In this document: positions 10,871-22,044 of the stretch, piece by piece
Numbering within the stretch: the first letter of the stretch is position 1
Layout: each line of letters begins with the position of its first letter
Assembly: GCA_009760855.2 (NCBI GenBank)
Contig: WPIO01000109.1
Span: 345,001-409,000 of the forward strand
DNA length: 64,000 bases
Direction: 5' to 3'
Source: Cristatella mucedo
Lineage: Eukaryota > Bryozoa > Phylactolaemata > Cristatellidae
Program-made: the position numbers and the translations under genes
Notes under the pieces: generated by a model
What the model was told of the DNA's origin: nothing
Database searches by the model: none
What the model saw: the letters and a program-made list of their open reading frames with translations, nothing else

Positions 10871-11124
10871 TCGTCGAACCAGTAACCATACGCAGTGCGA
10901 CGACGTTCGCTGCGGCAACTAGTGGTGGAGTATCTGACGCTGGCTCGTAACCCGATTTCTAGCTCGAAACTCAAAGCAACAAATGGGCCAAGAGACTTCT
11001 CGCATCTCGAAACACTTATATGTCGAGAAACTCGTAAGCTGAGGTACCACTGTAGTCCAATATTTGCCGGGTCAAAATCATGAAATTCTGGATTTATTGT
11101 CAGCTCTGCTCTTATACCACTCCA

Positions 11125-11285
11125 TGCCGCGCTGGTTCGTCCCAGTGGTAAAGGCGGTCGCCCCGATCAAGGTCTGGCCTAGGTTGTGGGCCCGAGCCCC
11201 ATGGCATACGTGGAGCACCTGAATAGAGAAGAAGTTCACTTAAACCACTATACAAAGGAATTATATTTATTATATTTATTTATGA
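11125..11285 (+). mobile_element. SINE-A copy
   Basis: A tRNA-like head is visible (GTTCGTCCCAGTGGTAAAGG, then TAGGTTGTGGGCCCGAGCCC as B box). The body reads GGAGCACCTGAATAGAGAAG, followed by CTATACAAAGGAATTATATT. Same order as the copy at 1.59 kb, moderately diverged. Confidence 0.75.
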
Positions 11286-11674
11286 GCTCTATTCTGATTT
11301 CGATTCGATACGTTTTGCTACTTATTTCATCGATGCTCCTCGAAATTTACTATATGGAGTCAGTGGCATGTACAGTATAACATACCCAACCAAAGCAAGA
11401 TATGAACTGCTGCTTTAGCCCGAGCTGCTGCTCGTCCGATCACTTCACTCAGTGCTCTTCCGCTCTCTTAGCCGACGTCACGAGGTCGTCAGCTCGGCAC
11501 TCGCCGTTCAAAGTCTCCGTCCGCTTTCCCGGTGCTTCATTCGCCTGCTCAGCCTCCGCGGAGCCCGCGCCACAATTTTAAGCAGCTCTTCTCTGCATTC
11601 GACTTAAATTCTATTTGATCCAGTGAAGTGCATTTCCTTTTCCTCCCTTCTCTCTCGCACACGCGCGCAAGTGC

Positions 11675-11677
<3 letters not shown>

Positions 11678-11757
<80 letters not shown>
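11678..11757. repeat. (CT)n microsatellite
   Basis: Pure CT run of about 80 bases on the plus strand. Confidence 0.97.
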
Positions 11758-11760
<3 letters not shown>

Positions 11761-12059
11761 TATCTCTATCTCACCAAGAAGATACGCTGCGGTCTGCCAG
11801 GGACGGTTACAGTGCAGCACAAAAATCGCATCGCAGTTTCAGTCATACTTTCAAGCTCAAGGCTATGACGACACTGAGGGCCTTGCAATTAATTCTTCCC
11901 AGCTAGGCTCACAGGGCGTGAAGTCGCCGATTACGCTGTCAACGGATGCCTCTCGGCGCGGTCTTGGTGCGGTATTGATGCCAAACCGGCAACCTGTGGC
12001 GTGCGCGCTTCTCGAACATTGACTCTAGTTCCGCAAACAGTATTACATCAATGCTAGCT

Positions 12060-12220
12060 GATTTAAAAGCCAGCCTCACCTGAATAGCGGCAGAAGAGCC
12101 TTAACTGCTATCACTACCGCTTGCAGTTGGCCATAAAGGATCGCCCCTTGCAGGATTCGAACCAACGACCCCTCGATCGTGGAGAGCGAGCAGCAGCTCA
12201 TCACTTGCGCTATCACGGCC
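12060..12220 (-). mobile_element. SINE-B copy
   Basis: Minus strand: GGTTCGAATCCTGCAAGGGG (B box), then CGATCCTTTATGGCC, GCGGTAGTGATAGCAGTTAA, GGCTCTTCTGCCGCTATTCA, and an end reading TTTTAAATCAGCT. It matches the plus-strand copy at 27.40-27.59 kb block for block. Confidence 0.75.
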
Positions 12221-12934
12221 CAAAAACGTGCCCCATATGAGAAAAGGAGACGGTAGCTGTCCAATTTTGCTTAGCAAGTTTCCACCAGTGTGTCTTTGGA
12301 CAAAGCCTCGTGGTGGAAAGCGATCATAAAGCGTGGACGAGGTTTCATTCGGATGAGACTCCTCTGCCTGCGCCATCGTTTAACCTCCGTCTCTAAGCAA
12401 AGCAAGATCAGATGAAAGACGGAAGATGAATTATAAAAGAGCAGATGCACTCAGCAGGTCACCATCTGGAAAGTCTGTCCTCAGACCATGAGTGGCCAGA
12501 CGAGGAGAAGGTTGCTGTTGTTCTTCAGCAGACCCGCTACCGGCATGCAATCATAAGAGGACTGCCAGCGAGCAGCAGCGCAAGTCCGCTAAAAGCGGAG
12601 AGCCACGCCTGCGCACCATCGCTTGACTCTGGATTTACTGCAGTCTTCACAGTCACGCAACTGTAATTATGACCCTTACTAAGGATTGGATAGCCACCTT
12701 TGCTTAAACGCAAGGCTTCTAGTCTTGTTGCACTGGTTGAATTTAGTTCAAAAGTCTATGCTTATGTTTATAAGCTCCCTGCGATGCGGTACAACAGGAA
12801 TTATTAAATAATGTAAGCTATTAGGAATGCTTTCAAATAACAGCTTATTAAATGAACAAGTCCTGCGATCGGTCACATTATAAGCAACCTACCGAGATTT
12901 ACATGATGGAATCTGCAGAACCTAGGCACTCACC

Positions 12935-13100
12935 TGTGTCTGAAGGAGGGCTGTTCTATTCTTTCTCTTAAAGACCGTTGGCAGTAGAAACGTTCGCTCT
13001 GCAGGTCCCAGACGGCGGAACTCGCATCCATAATGACCTTACGCAATGAGCTCTTCTCTTCTGCTCCGGACTCCTACTCATCCTTGACAGCGCTGCTGCT
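12935..13100 (+). mobile_element. LINE-B C-terminal coding fragment
   Basis: Contains 'AAAGACCGTTGGCaGtAGAA', 'GCTCTGCAGGTCCCAGaC' and 'CTTACGCAAtGA', matching the LINE-B blocks at 54.46-54.56 and 58.52-58.61 kb, which encode 'FPRLKTVGDRSFCSAGPRL'. Too short and diverged to be active. Confidence 0.6.
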
Positions 13101-13234
13101 CACTTCCCGTACTGCACTTCTGACTCGGCGACGACGGCGCTTCTCGCTTTCTTTTTTTCTTTTTTTGCGGGAGAGATTAAGTCTATTATTAGCAACCACA
13201 TTTAACGACCCGCGACCGTGTGCGCGAGCCGAGC

Positions 13235-13330
13235 GGGCCTTCGTAAGTGAAGCGCCTGAATAGAGAATGAGTTTCCTTTGGACACTAGACAAATGAATTA
13301 TAAATTTTATTCAAATAAATTATATTTTTT
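13235..13330 (+). mobile_element. SINE-A 3' half
   Basis: Starts at AAGTGAAGCGCCTGAATAG, then GAGAATGAGTTTCC, and ends 'GACAAATGAATTATA' with an AT-rich tail. The tRNA-like head is absent. Confidence 0.55.
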
Positions 13331-13904
13331 ATATTATCTGACACCGCTAACTTTAAACTTTGTTCTTCTGTCCTCGCCGATAGCCGAGAGCCGGCTTGCG
13401 GAATGCGTGCGACTGGAGTTTGCCGCAGAATTCTCGGGCACCGAGGGCACCGAGGTTTTCGATTCGAAGCGCCACCCGACATCGAGCGCCACTGGCGCCA
13501 CTTCTCGTCCTTTTCAGAATTTCCTTACACAATTCAAAGCTCTTACGAATGTCTTATGCAAAAACCGATAGAGCTAAGACCTGTTTAAGGCAGACCTGCT
13601 CGGCGTTCTACCTACCATGGGAAATCACGCGCATGTCACGTGACGTCTAAACACTCACCGCTCGCTCAGACGGCTCCCCTGGAGCCTCGCGGGCGATGGC
13701 TTTACATTGGCCGCGACTACTTACTTGTAACATGCCTATTAGGTACGGCGTTGCGTAACTATGAGCGTTCTGCTATCGTCGTTCGAGTGCATTTCTAGAT
13801 CCTGTTGCTTTTGCTAAGGCACGCGAATTGGGCGAATTTAAAGTAGGAAAACGTAGGCTCACTCGGCGTGGGACCGCGGCCGAATGCTACGCTCTGCTGG
13901 TGCT

Positions 13905-14165
13905 CGTGCTGCTGCAGGGGTTGCTGCTGCTTTGCTGCTGCTGCTGCTACTGCTGCTTCTGGTGCTGCTGTTTCTTGCTGCTGCTGCTGCTGCTGCTGTT
14001 AGTGCTTGTGCTGGTGTTGCTGCTGCTGCTGTTTGTGCATGTGTTGCTGTTCATGCTGCTGCTGCTGCTGGTGTTGATACACCTGATGCTGCTGCTGCTG
14101 GTGTTGATACGCCTGCTGCTGCTGCTGCTGGTGCTCTTAGTGCTGCTGTACTGTTGTTCTGTTGC
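13905..14165. repeat. CTG/TGC triplet-rich tract
   Basis: Interrupted CTG repeats on the plus strand, mixed with GTGTTG and TTGCTG variants. It gives artefactual poly-Leu, poly-Ala, poly-Cys and poly-Ser frames. A short CCT run follows at about 14412-14437. Confidence 0.9.
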
Positions 14166-14469
14166 TAGTGTTCCTGGTGCTGATGCTGCTACTGCTACTT
14201 CCAATCTTCCTACTGCTACTTCTGCCGAAGCAATAATGCTTGCGGTCTGTCACATTATAGGCAACCTACCTGGATTTACGTTGGAATCAATAACGCAGCT
14301 TCCAGTATGTCTGGATTTCACTTACAGGAATAGCTCGTCGTCTCGTTTTAGCGTACTGCACCTGGCTAGCGTTTATAGGGCGAGACCAAATTGCAGCTCG
14401 CTAGGTGGCGCCGTCCTCCTCCTCCTCCTCCTCCTTTGCTCTTGGACGCCCACTAGCTGACCGCTGGAG

Positions 14470-16150
14470 TGGGAAACGAAGCCTGATGGATTGCCAAGGC
14501 CGCTAAAATAAGACTCCCACTTATAAACGCCGGTAGGCGGTGGCTCCCATTAGCTCGTCTGAGGAATTCCGGCAGCTACGCACCGTGCCAAGTTTTGACG
14601 TCTGCAACGAGTATCAAGACAATGGCTCTGAGAGACGACCAGTCAGCTGCTTCAGAGGAGACGCATTGGCTCAGCTCCCCGTCCGGATGACATCAGGCAG
14701 CAACCAGGAGAGCGGTCGGAGCCAACGCGAGCGTCACGTGCATCACACGCACGCATCCATCGCAGGGCTCAGTTAAGCCGTCGACCTCGTGCGCCTAGGC
14801 GACGGAACTGAAACTCGTCACGTATTACGAAATCATACGAGTTTGCGGCCAGCCGTCTTCAGCTGCTTTAATGCAGATGCTGGCGCCAGAGAGCGAGCAG
14901 GCATTGTAGCCGGGGCGTCAGACCGTGTTCTTCGGGATGTCAGACCGTGTTCTCTCGGCGCGAACGAGTCGCGACCGCGGCCGCGTTCGAGGCAGCGGCG
15001 CTTCCTTACGGCGCCATCGAAAGCAATTCGACTTTGGCCCGGCCAGCAAAGGAAGCCGAGGCTTGCGGCCGAGGCTTGCGTAAGTGACATTCAATGCAAC
15101 GCAGACCCTCGGGAGCCATTAATCCGCCGACCTTACACGTCAGGTCGCGGAGCCATTCTATTGAAGCTTGTTTTCGCCCCGTCGCGCCGCCGCTCGGACG
15201 GCGCCGCTCCGCCGCCGGCGCCTGCTCGGCTTCCGCCTTCGGTCGCGCGCTCCCACAGCGCGACCGATTCGCGACCGCCCACCGAGCGGGCGACGAGACC
15301 GCCCGGCTGAGCGCCGCCATATATAACGACGGCCGCCGCCGCCACCGCCGTCGGCGCGGCGCGAGTGGGTGCTACCGCCTCCGCCTCTCGGTCTGCGCTT
15401 CGTCCGCCTGGCGTCCGGCTCTGCAGCACGTGCGCCCCCCCCCCCGCCGGGCCGCTCCGCGACGCCAGCTCGCTCTGGGCGCTCGAAAAGCGTCGCTTTC
15501 TGCCCTGCTCTCGCTTCGCGGTCACTTCCGGAGCGCTGAAAAAGCGCCGCCGCCGCCGTCGTGGCAGCGCGAGGCAGCGCCCGGCGGACTCGCCGCTCTT
15601 GCGAGCGAGGCTGCTGGCAGCGCGAGCTGCGGCGGGCGGGGCGCATCGCGAAGCAGCGCTCGTTCTTCTCGATCGCTCCGCGCGCCCCTGCAATGCTGTG
15701 CGCGGTGGCCTGCACTCAGACAGCTGCGCGAGACGACCGGCAACCGCCGCCGCCGAAGCGGACGTCGCCGCTCGCAGTAGCCAGCGGCGCACGTGCATGC
15801 AGATGGAGCCCTCCGATGCCGCGATCGAAGCCGAGCTGCGGCGGCACGTTGCCCGCGTCGTCTGGCAACGCCGGACGCACCCGCGCGACGGCAACGACGT
15901 CGCCAGCGGCGGCCCGGGGGCGTCGCCGAGCCGCGACTCGCTTCCCTGAAGCCTCCGATTTACTGCGGGCAAGCGGTAGCGCGGACTACAGCGAGAACGT
16001 CTCTCGCGAACGCGACGAAAATCTAGCGTTCCCTTCCTCTAGCGCTGCTGGCGAGATTGCACAATCGCTCGGCAGTTGCGAATGACCAGCAGCAGACGAA
16101 TGCTGCGAAGCCCGGATATGAGCCGCAGTGCACTGCTCAGATCCTTGCCA
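14470..16150. other. CpG-rich unassigned block
   Basis: GC- and CpG-rich throughout, strongest from 14.95 to 15.95 kb, so every frame is long and Arg/Ala-rich on both strands. A TATA-like TATATAACGACGGCC lies at about 15319. No conserved domain or reliable splice-bounded exon was recognised. It may be an untranslated promoter or CpG island of a gene outside my resolution. Confidence 0.3.
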
Positions 16151-16154
16151 TCGA

Positions 16155-16295
16155 CGCCGGAGCCAGGATTTTTATCTGGGGCGCAAAATCGTTATCTAGG
16201 GTCGGGGTAAGACCGGCAAGATTTGTATGCAGTCGGAGCTAGAACCGCAACTAGGGGAAAATGATGGCGAAAAATCGCAGCTGTTTGGTAGAATA
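16155..16295 (+). repeat. Dispersed repeat R3, partial copy
   Basis: CGGAGCCAGGATTTTTATCT, then GGGGCGCAAAATC and 'GGCAAGATTTGTATGCAG', followed by 'AGCTAGAACCGC'. The same order occurs at 46.65 kb (CGGAGCTAGGATTTTCGTCT ... GGCAAGATCTGCATG). Confidence 0.5.
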
Positions 16296-16679
16296 AAGCT
16301 GCAATGGACCTGGAATGAGACTCGGTTCTCTTAGGTTGCTATAGAAAGGAGCAATGGTTTTTTCATTGCTTCGGTGCTTAATGCTGAGGCGATCGACTGC
16401 TGCTGCTCCGATCGTACGCCTGCCACTAGGGCAGGCTGCTCTGCTAGTCTACGATCGTGCTACCGACGGTGTCTGAATATTGATATTCGTGCGATAGTTG
16501 ACACGCCCATGTACCCGCTTTTGGACAATGTCCATGCGGCAAGCAAGCGCTCTACACGTTTTACGCCCACGTTCGACGATCGATGACTCGGAGCGGATTT
16601 CTCTGGTCCATTCTCACGCTCCCCGAGCTGCTGCGACGCGGCGTCGTCGGGTTTTTGCCGACTTGAGGAAAGCTTCTGC

Positions 16680-16790
16680 CTTTGAGGTCGTGGGCTCGAT
16701 CCCCGAGGCATATGTGAAGCGCCTGAATAGAGACTAAGTTCTCTTAGGGCGCTATATAAATGAATTTTATTTTTTTTTATTTTGTGTGTC
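16680..16790 (+). mobile_element. SINE-A 3' half with B box
   Basis: GAGGTCGTGGGCTCGATCCC (B box), then GTGAAGCGCCTGAATAGAGA, CTTAGGGCGCTATATAAATG and a T-rich tail. The A-box part is missing. Confidence 0.7.
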
Positions 16791-17149
16791 GCCTTGACTA
16801 CGCGACTCCTCTTCGGTTAAGCCCTAGAGATTTCAACTGCGTAAATGAAATACTACCATTTAAATGTCTCTACATGTTTGCCGGCTTCTTATGGTTACGA
16901 CCATACACCACGGTTGCTGAATCGGCGATCCCAAAAGCAAATGGATAGAACGTCCTTACTCTGGTTCGCTGTAACATAAGTGTTCAGTACGTTTCGGAAA
17001 TCTATCAGGGGTGTAATCCCGGGTAAAAGATCTCGTGGGTGTTCCCCATCTCACCCCATACACTTTTTAACAGAAAGTAAGGCAGTCATGACTGGATTGG
17101 TGAGATGATGTCAGGAATATAAATTATATGTGGCAAAGAATTGTATTCT

Positions 17150-17510
17150 GACCCGTTGTTCTGACTCGAATCGTTTAGCCATACCTGGTACAAACTTCGA
17201 AACCATCGGAGACCGGGTCTTTAGTTCCTACTCTCCTAAAGGCCGGAACTCACTACCGACGCACGTCACAGCAAATCGTGACATGACGACACTTAAAGAT
17301 AAACTTAAAACGCACCTGTTTATCACAGCATTTAGTGGGTCTTTGTGATTCGTTCCTTCGTGTGCATGTACCTGCTTTACAGTACGCCTGCTGCTCGCGA
17401 ATGTTACCACCAAGCATTCGGTCATGCTTTCTTCAAAGCACCAGTAAAGTGCCTGAGAGAAATTCAGCTCTCTGAGAGCCCCATACAAATGTATAGTTCT
17501 TATTATTAGA
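17150..17510 (+). mobile_element. LINE-A 3' end fragment
   Basis: Encodes the end of the LINE-A protein with some frame damage (IPGTNFETIGDRVFSSYSPK, then TLKDKLKTHLFITAFSGSL and a stop), then the 3' untranslated segment with the 'CCCATACAAATGTA' tail. Confidence 0.8.
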
Positions 17511-18929
17511 AGTAGAAGTAGAAGTAAAAATATGTATATATATAATTCATTTGTATAGCATCCCAAGAGAACTTTCTATCGGTGCGATGCCACATCGGCC
17601 AGATTACGAAGGCCGTAGAGGCTACTGCTGATTTGGTGGAAAGTAAGCCAATTAGGAAGCCGCCACAGTGAGTTCGTGACGGTAGTACGCTCACGGTACA
17701 AACGTCGGTCACTGAGTGCAGCTACTTGAATATCACGATCGCACGCGATTTTGCGGAGAGTCATTCGGCATCCGCTGAGTGCAGCCGCGCGGAGCTGGCG
17801 ATGCGAGCGGAGAGATCTCGCACTCTGGCTGCTTCGAGACGCCATCTTGTTTTAAATGGCCACCGGAAAGCAATGGCAGGCGCTACGAAAAGCAGCGTAA
17901 AACCGGGATAGTTATGTGATGCCATATTGCTAATCATCATGTACGTGCGACCAAGTGCAAGCTATCGTCCGAAGCCGTAACTGTGCCGATATAAGGGGGC
18001 ATTAGTTGCCCACGGCTCTTGACTCATATGCTAAAGCCTAACCTGAACCGCACAGCGTCCGTCCTCGCGACGATGCCTTCCTCCAGGGTATACATGGCTT
18101 AATTACCGGTCGGCTGAATGTTCGAGATAGCTGCTCGACAATTGGGTATAGGACGGTCGACTACTCAACCTTCCACCGTCGATTCCTTATTATTAACAGT
18201 CTGGCATTCAACCCTCACGCTGGGCACTCGTGCCCTAGTAGCGAGCAATGGCTATTAAACCAAGAGTGGTTGATACAATGCCTAGCCCGGTTGGGAATAG
18301 TTCCGATAGTTTGGCTGCAGAGAAATAGCGAGTAGTGACCAAACCTTAAGTTTGATGCGCGGCTAGATGGGAAGGCATTGCAGGTCGGTGAGAAGTGAAG
18401 TGATGTAGTGACTGCGACGCTCACGACAGGCAAGCCTAGCTGCAGGGTGTTCTACCAACTGTAAGCGCTCGATTGTATATGCCAGTAGACCTGTAAGTAG
18501 TGAGTTACAGAAGTCGAGACACGATGTCACAAATGCATAGACCAACTTTGATGCGGTAGCTCTGTCTAAGCAGGCCCGAATTTCAGCAATATCATGTAGC
18601 TAAAAGTAGGCATACTTGACTGTGGAGCTGATGCGGTCCTCTAGTGAAAAGTCACTTTGGTAAAAGACACCTCAATTTCGTGCAGATGCTAAGGCGAATA
18701 TGCTAGCGGAGCCAATTTTGAGAGTTGAACTGTCCAGTTTCTGAGTCACGCCGGGTGTTCCCATAACTAGTAAATTGGTTGTATCGCCATTCAGCATCAG
18801 AAAGTTCGCTGCCATTAATTTGCGGACGTCAGCGATGCATGCACTAAAGGAACTCAGAGAATTCAACGTGCTGCCGAGCTGGGAGCGATCAAAGCAGAGG
18901 TACAACTGAGTGTCATCGGCATAAAGAAA

Positions 18930-19100
18930 AATCTTGGCTGATTTAAAAGCCTTATTTGTCTAGCGGCAGACGAACCTTAACGGCCATTCATCACCACCGC
19001 TTGCAGTGGCAACAAAGGATCGCTCCTTAACTGCAGGATTCGAACCCATGAGATCGTTAAGAGTGAGCCCCTCACCTCCTTGACTATTAAGGCCCAGTTG
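18930..19100 (-). mobile_element. SINE-B copy nested in LINE-A
   Basis: Minus strand: GGGTTCGAATCCTGCAG (B box), 'AGGAGCGATCCTTTGTTGCC', 'GCGGTGGTGATGAATGGCC', 'TTAAGGTTCGTCTGCCGCTA', then AAATAAGGCTTTTAAATCAG. It lies exactly between the LINE-A codons for 'CFHF' and those for 'YADDTQ', so it inserted into the reverse transcriptase catalytic region. Confidence 0.75.
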
Positions 19101-19369
19101 AAATGAAAGCATAGATTGTGCTTAGAGATGACATCGGAAAGAGGTACAGAATCCATTGTCAGAAGAAGCAGAGCAAGCACGGAGCCGTGCTGTACCCCGT
19201 ACTTGAAGGATTCCTGGGATGACTGCTGCCAGTTCACGTCGGTGCTTTAAAGTCTTCTCCTGAGATACGGCTTAAATAATTGCAGGGCAGTGCTAGTAAT
19301 GCCCATGAGCCATCGGTGGCTCTTAAGAAGGACTTTGGCATCAATAGTATTATAACGCCGAAGGCTCGG

Positions 19370-20285
19370 CGGAGAAGACGCACCCTGCCGCTTACCGAGC
19401 GGCGCAGCACACTGCCGAATGCGACTCGACGCGCGTCTATGCGCAATAAGAGGTGGCCACGTAAAAGAGCGTCTCTGACGCCAACCTAACCAACTTACCG
19501 TTACTGAGGGGTCGTGAGTTCGTGGTGTAAATCGGAAAGAGATGAATGCACATGAATAGGACATTTTACTGAGCTTTGTTCGCAAGCGTACACTGTCGCT
19601 TCGCGTCTAGTTCAATTTCATCCGCACGCTCATCGCAGGCTTTCAACGAAACGAGCGCTCGCGCGAGGGAAATGCGTCCCGCACTTGAGCTACCTACATC
19701 TAACGCGGGGAACGATCCAAATAGACGGGGTCCCGAACAACCGGAACGTAAACTCCGACCGGAGAACTAGGGTTCTGCCTCCACCTTCGCTAAAGCAGGA
19801 ATACTGGGGGGGGGGTCGTTTCGCGTACGATGGAATACCTCCTCAACACTGCGCCGGACTACGAGCGTGCGAACACACGCGCACTCGCGCAACACGCAAC
19901 GCGAAATGCGATCCTGGTGCTGACTCGCTCTGCCTCGTCGATCGCTGTCTTGAATGGCCCGCCATGGCCACCATCGCTCCCAAGAGAAAAACCAGTCCCG
20001 CCACTGTCGGCTGGCTGGCGGTGGCGGCGACGAACTTCCGCCCGCGTCGCCCCTACTCTTAAAAAGACCTAGCCGTGACAATAGGGTTGACCGACCAGCC
20101 GACACATCAATCAGCCGCTCCTGCGGGGAGCAGGATGCCATAGCTATTAAGCCTCGCGGCTCGAGTGAGGCCCTTCCCATCTCACCGCAACGCTAGCTGC
20201 ACGTCTGACTCACTGCTCGAGTACACGAGTGCTTTTTAGCTGAGCGGTTCTTCTGCTCAGCTAAGATTGAGCCAGGCTAGCGTTG
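19370..20285. other. Unidentified 0.9-kb insert inside LINE-A
   Basis: The LINE-A reading breaks at the codons for 'AFDT' on both sides of this block. The insert is GC-rich in its middle and contains a 9-base G run at 19806. It ends next to a small hairpin (AGCTGAGC ... GCTCAGCT at about 20239-20263). I recognise no coding or terminal repeat. Confidence 0.4.
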
Positions 20286-20631
20286 TGCTACAGTATCGAA
20301 CGCTGCAGACGGCTAGCCAAAGCAATCAAGGAGACTTTACCCTAATCTGCATTCCTGAGGTCTTTAAAAACTCGGCGCGATTGCAGACTTCGGAGTGATT
20401 GGCTCTAAAACCTGACTGGAACTTACTTTCTAGGCTTGAAATTTCGATTAAAAGAGTGTAGCTTGTCGACCACAACTCGTTTCATTTTATATTATAAGGA
20501 AGGCAGTAGGGTGACTGAGCGAAAGTTGCTCAAATTCTCTTGGTCTACTGTTGCTTCCTTAATTAGTGGCCTGATCGCAGTTTTTTCAAGGGTGCAAGGA
20601 CAAGGCTGGAGACAAAGGATCATCTTTATCG

Positions 20632-20800
20632 CCGCGAGCTGGTCTGACCCAGCGGTTAAGGTGCTCGCCCCGTCCAAGGTCTGGCCGAGGTCGTCGGCTC
20701 GAACCCCGTGGCATATATGAAGCGCCTGAATAGAGATTGAGTCCTCCAAGGGTGCTATACGAATGAATTGTATTTATTTATTTCATTTATTTATCAAGTT
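20632..20800 (+). mobile_element. SINE-A copy, best preserved, nested in LINE-A
   Basis: CTGACCCAGCGGTTAAGGTG (A box), GGTCGTCGGCTCGAACCCC (B box), then GAAGCGCCTGAATAGAGATT, GAGTCCTCCAAGGGTGCTAT, ACGAATGAATTG and a TATTTATTT tail. It lies opposite in strand to the LINE-A it interrupts. Confidence 0.8.
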
Positions 20801-21299
20801 AGCTACTTATATCTATACTGCAGATCTATGTGTCGTAGAAGTACGACAGTGGGAATAGAGTCTAGAGAGCTTATAGTCTTCTTTGACCCCGGATATGAAT
20901 ATCATGATGAGGTCACTCCTGGCAGGCTTTAATTCAGACAAGTTGGTGCTGCAAAGAATTGAGGAGAGGAGTCCTTTAGGAATTTTATTGAGGGTGGAGA
21001 GTTCTTTAGACAGGCTATTACCTAAGGGTGGATTCTCTGATCTCGTCTATCGTGCTGAAAAAATCTAGTAAAGCGATCTGCTAAATCACTCCAAGGATCA
21101 CTGGGTTCGGAGCTAACCTGGGAGCGTAAGATAGTAGATGGTCGGCATCACCTATTCTGGACTCTGCATCCGTGATTTGATAATATTTCTATTCATAGAA
21201 GCTAGACTTTGCCTTTGCAAGGATAGATTGGTATGATCTACAGTAGTCTTCTTGTGCCTGTCGATTCACAGACAATCATTCCTGATCGTGTGTATGCTT

Positions 21300-21837
21300 T
21301 CTGAAGCCTGTGCTAAGTTAACCTAGCTAGTTTCACGTCTTCTGTACACCGTAGGCCATCTGGGCGAGGGTGCACACCGTGCTTACTCGGAGGGGCAAAT
21401 TCGTGAATAGCATCGGCTGGTGCCGATTTGTGGCATAGAGGTAAAAGGTAGGATAGAGCAGCTGTTCGAGGAAGATATTTCCGTTCGAACAGTATCAATG
21501 TCAAGAGTCTAAGGATCTTGCGATGCACAGATGATTTTTGATGCGGATGAGGGTACACACTGCAGACAAGGTGAAATCAGATATTCAGATGTGCAGAAGT
21601 CTGGGAAAACAAGAAACGATAGCCTGCAATCTTAGGGCAATATTTGATGTTTGTTGCGAGTTGGGTTATGCCCATAGGCCACTAGAGATAATGAGTCAGT
21701 TTGCGTATGAAATAAAGCACTTAAGGCACCGGTTGAGTAGTAGAAATGAACTTGAAAATCACCGCGAACCTGGAAGGGACGATCTCTTGCACAAAGAATT
21801 GAAATGAGATGAGAATAATTGGACAAAATGACGTACT
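21300..21837. other. Unassigned AT-moderate sequence
   Basis: Possibly the upstream continuation of the minus-strand LINE-A (short frames only). No secure motif is seen. Confidence 0.3.
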
Positions 21838-21965
21838 TATTACCTTGGGGCGATTGACTATTGCCGCCATTTGCAGCTTGCTCTCTGAGGGACTCAAAAG
21901 AAGTGATCCGAAAGACTGATTCGAGGGATTTGCACACGGCCATTGAGGAACTGAGAGGGAAACGT
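21838..21965 (-). repeat. Dispersed repeat R4, copy 1
   Basis: The minus strand encodes FRITSFESLREQAANGGN followed by SQSPQGN. A related segment at 63.20-63.31 kb encodes LRTYCFEFIRQRAANGG and then SRLSSAESPG, also on the minus strand. Shared order across about 110 bases marks a dispersed repeat, perhaps part of an unrecognised transposon. Confidence 0.5.
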
Positions 21966-21984
21966 ACGACAATGGTGACTAGTC

Positions 21985-22042
21985 CACCAATTCTGATTGA
22001 TCATTGATTGATTGATCATTGATTGATCATTGATTGTCCACC
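21985..22042. repeat. Short tandem repeat (TTGATTGATCA)
   Basis: About four imperfect units of ATTGATTGATC; each holds a TGATCA palindrome. Confidence 0.85.
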
Positions 22043-22044
22043 AT

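Larger units (their letters stand above)
18200..21290 (-). pseudogene. LINE-A, minus strand, long but broken by three insertions
   Basis: Read from 21.29 kb downwards it gives the linker between endonuclease and reverse transcriptase (LSTLNKIPKGLLSSI). Then come VDQENLSNFRSVTLLPS at about 20.55 kb, LESKFQSGFRANHS at about 20.42 kb, SAAFDTV at about 20.30 kb, and after a gap NTIDAKVLLKSH at about 19.35 kb. Further on are FKYGVQHGSVLALLLLT, DTQLYLCFDRSQLGSTLN, VTSCLDFCNSLLTGL and SLLTDLQCLPI. The block order is that of one element. It is interrupted by a SINE-A near 20.64-20.80, by about 0.9 kb of other DNA at 19.37-20.28, and by a SINE-B near 18.93-19.10. Stops and frameshifts are frequent, so it is inactive. 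Confidence 0.8.

Noticed and set aside
15133-15972. 279-codon minus-strand frame with several overlapping long frames
   Set aside because: Composition artefact of a CpG-rich block; no conserved domain or consistent splice model.
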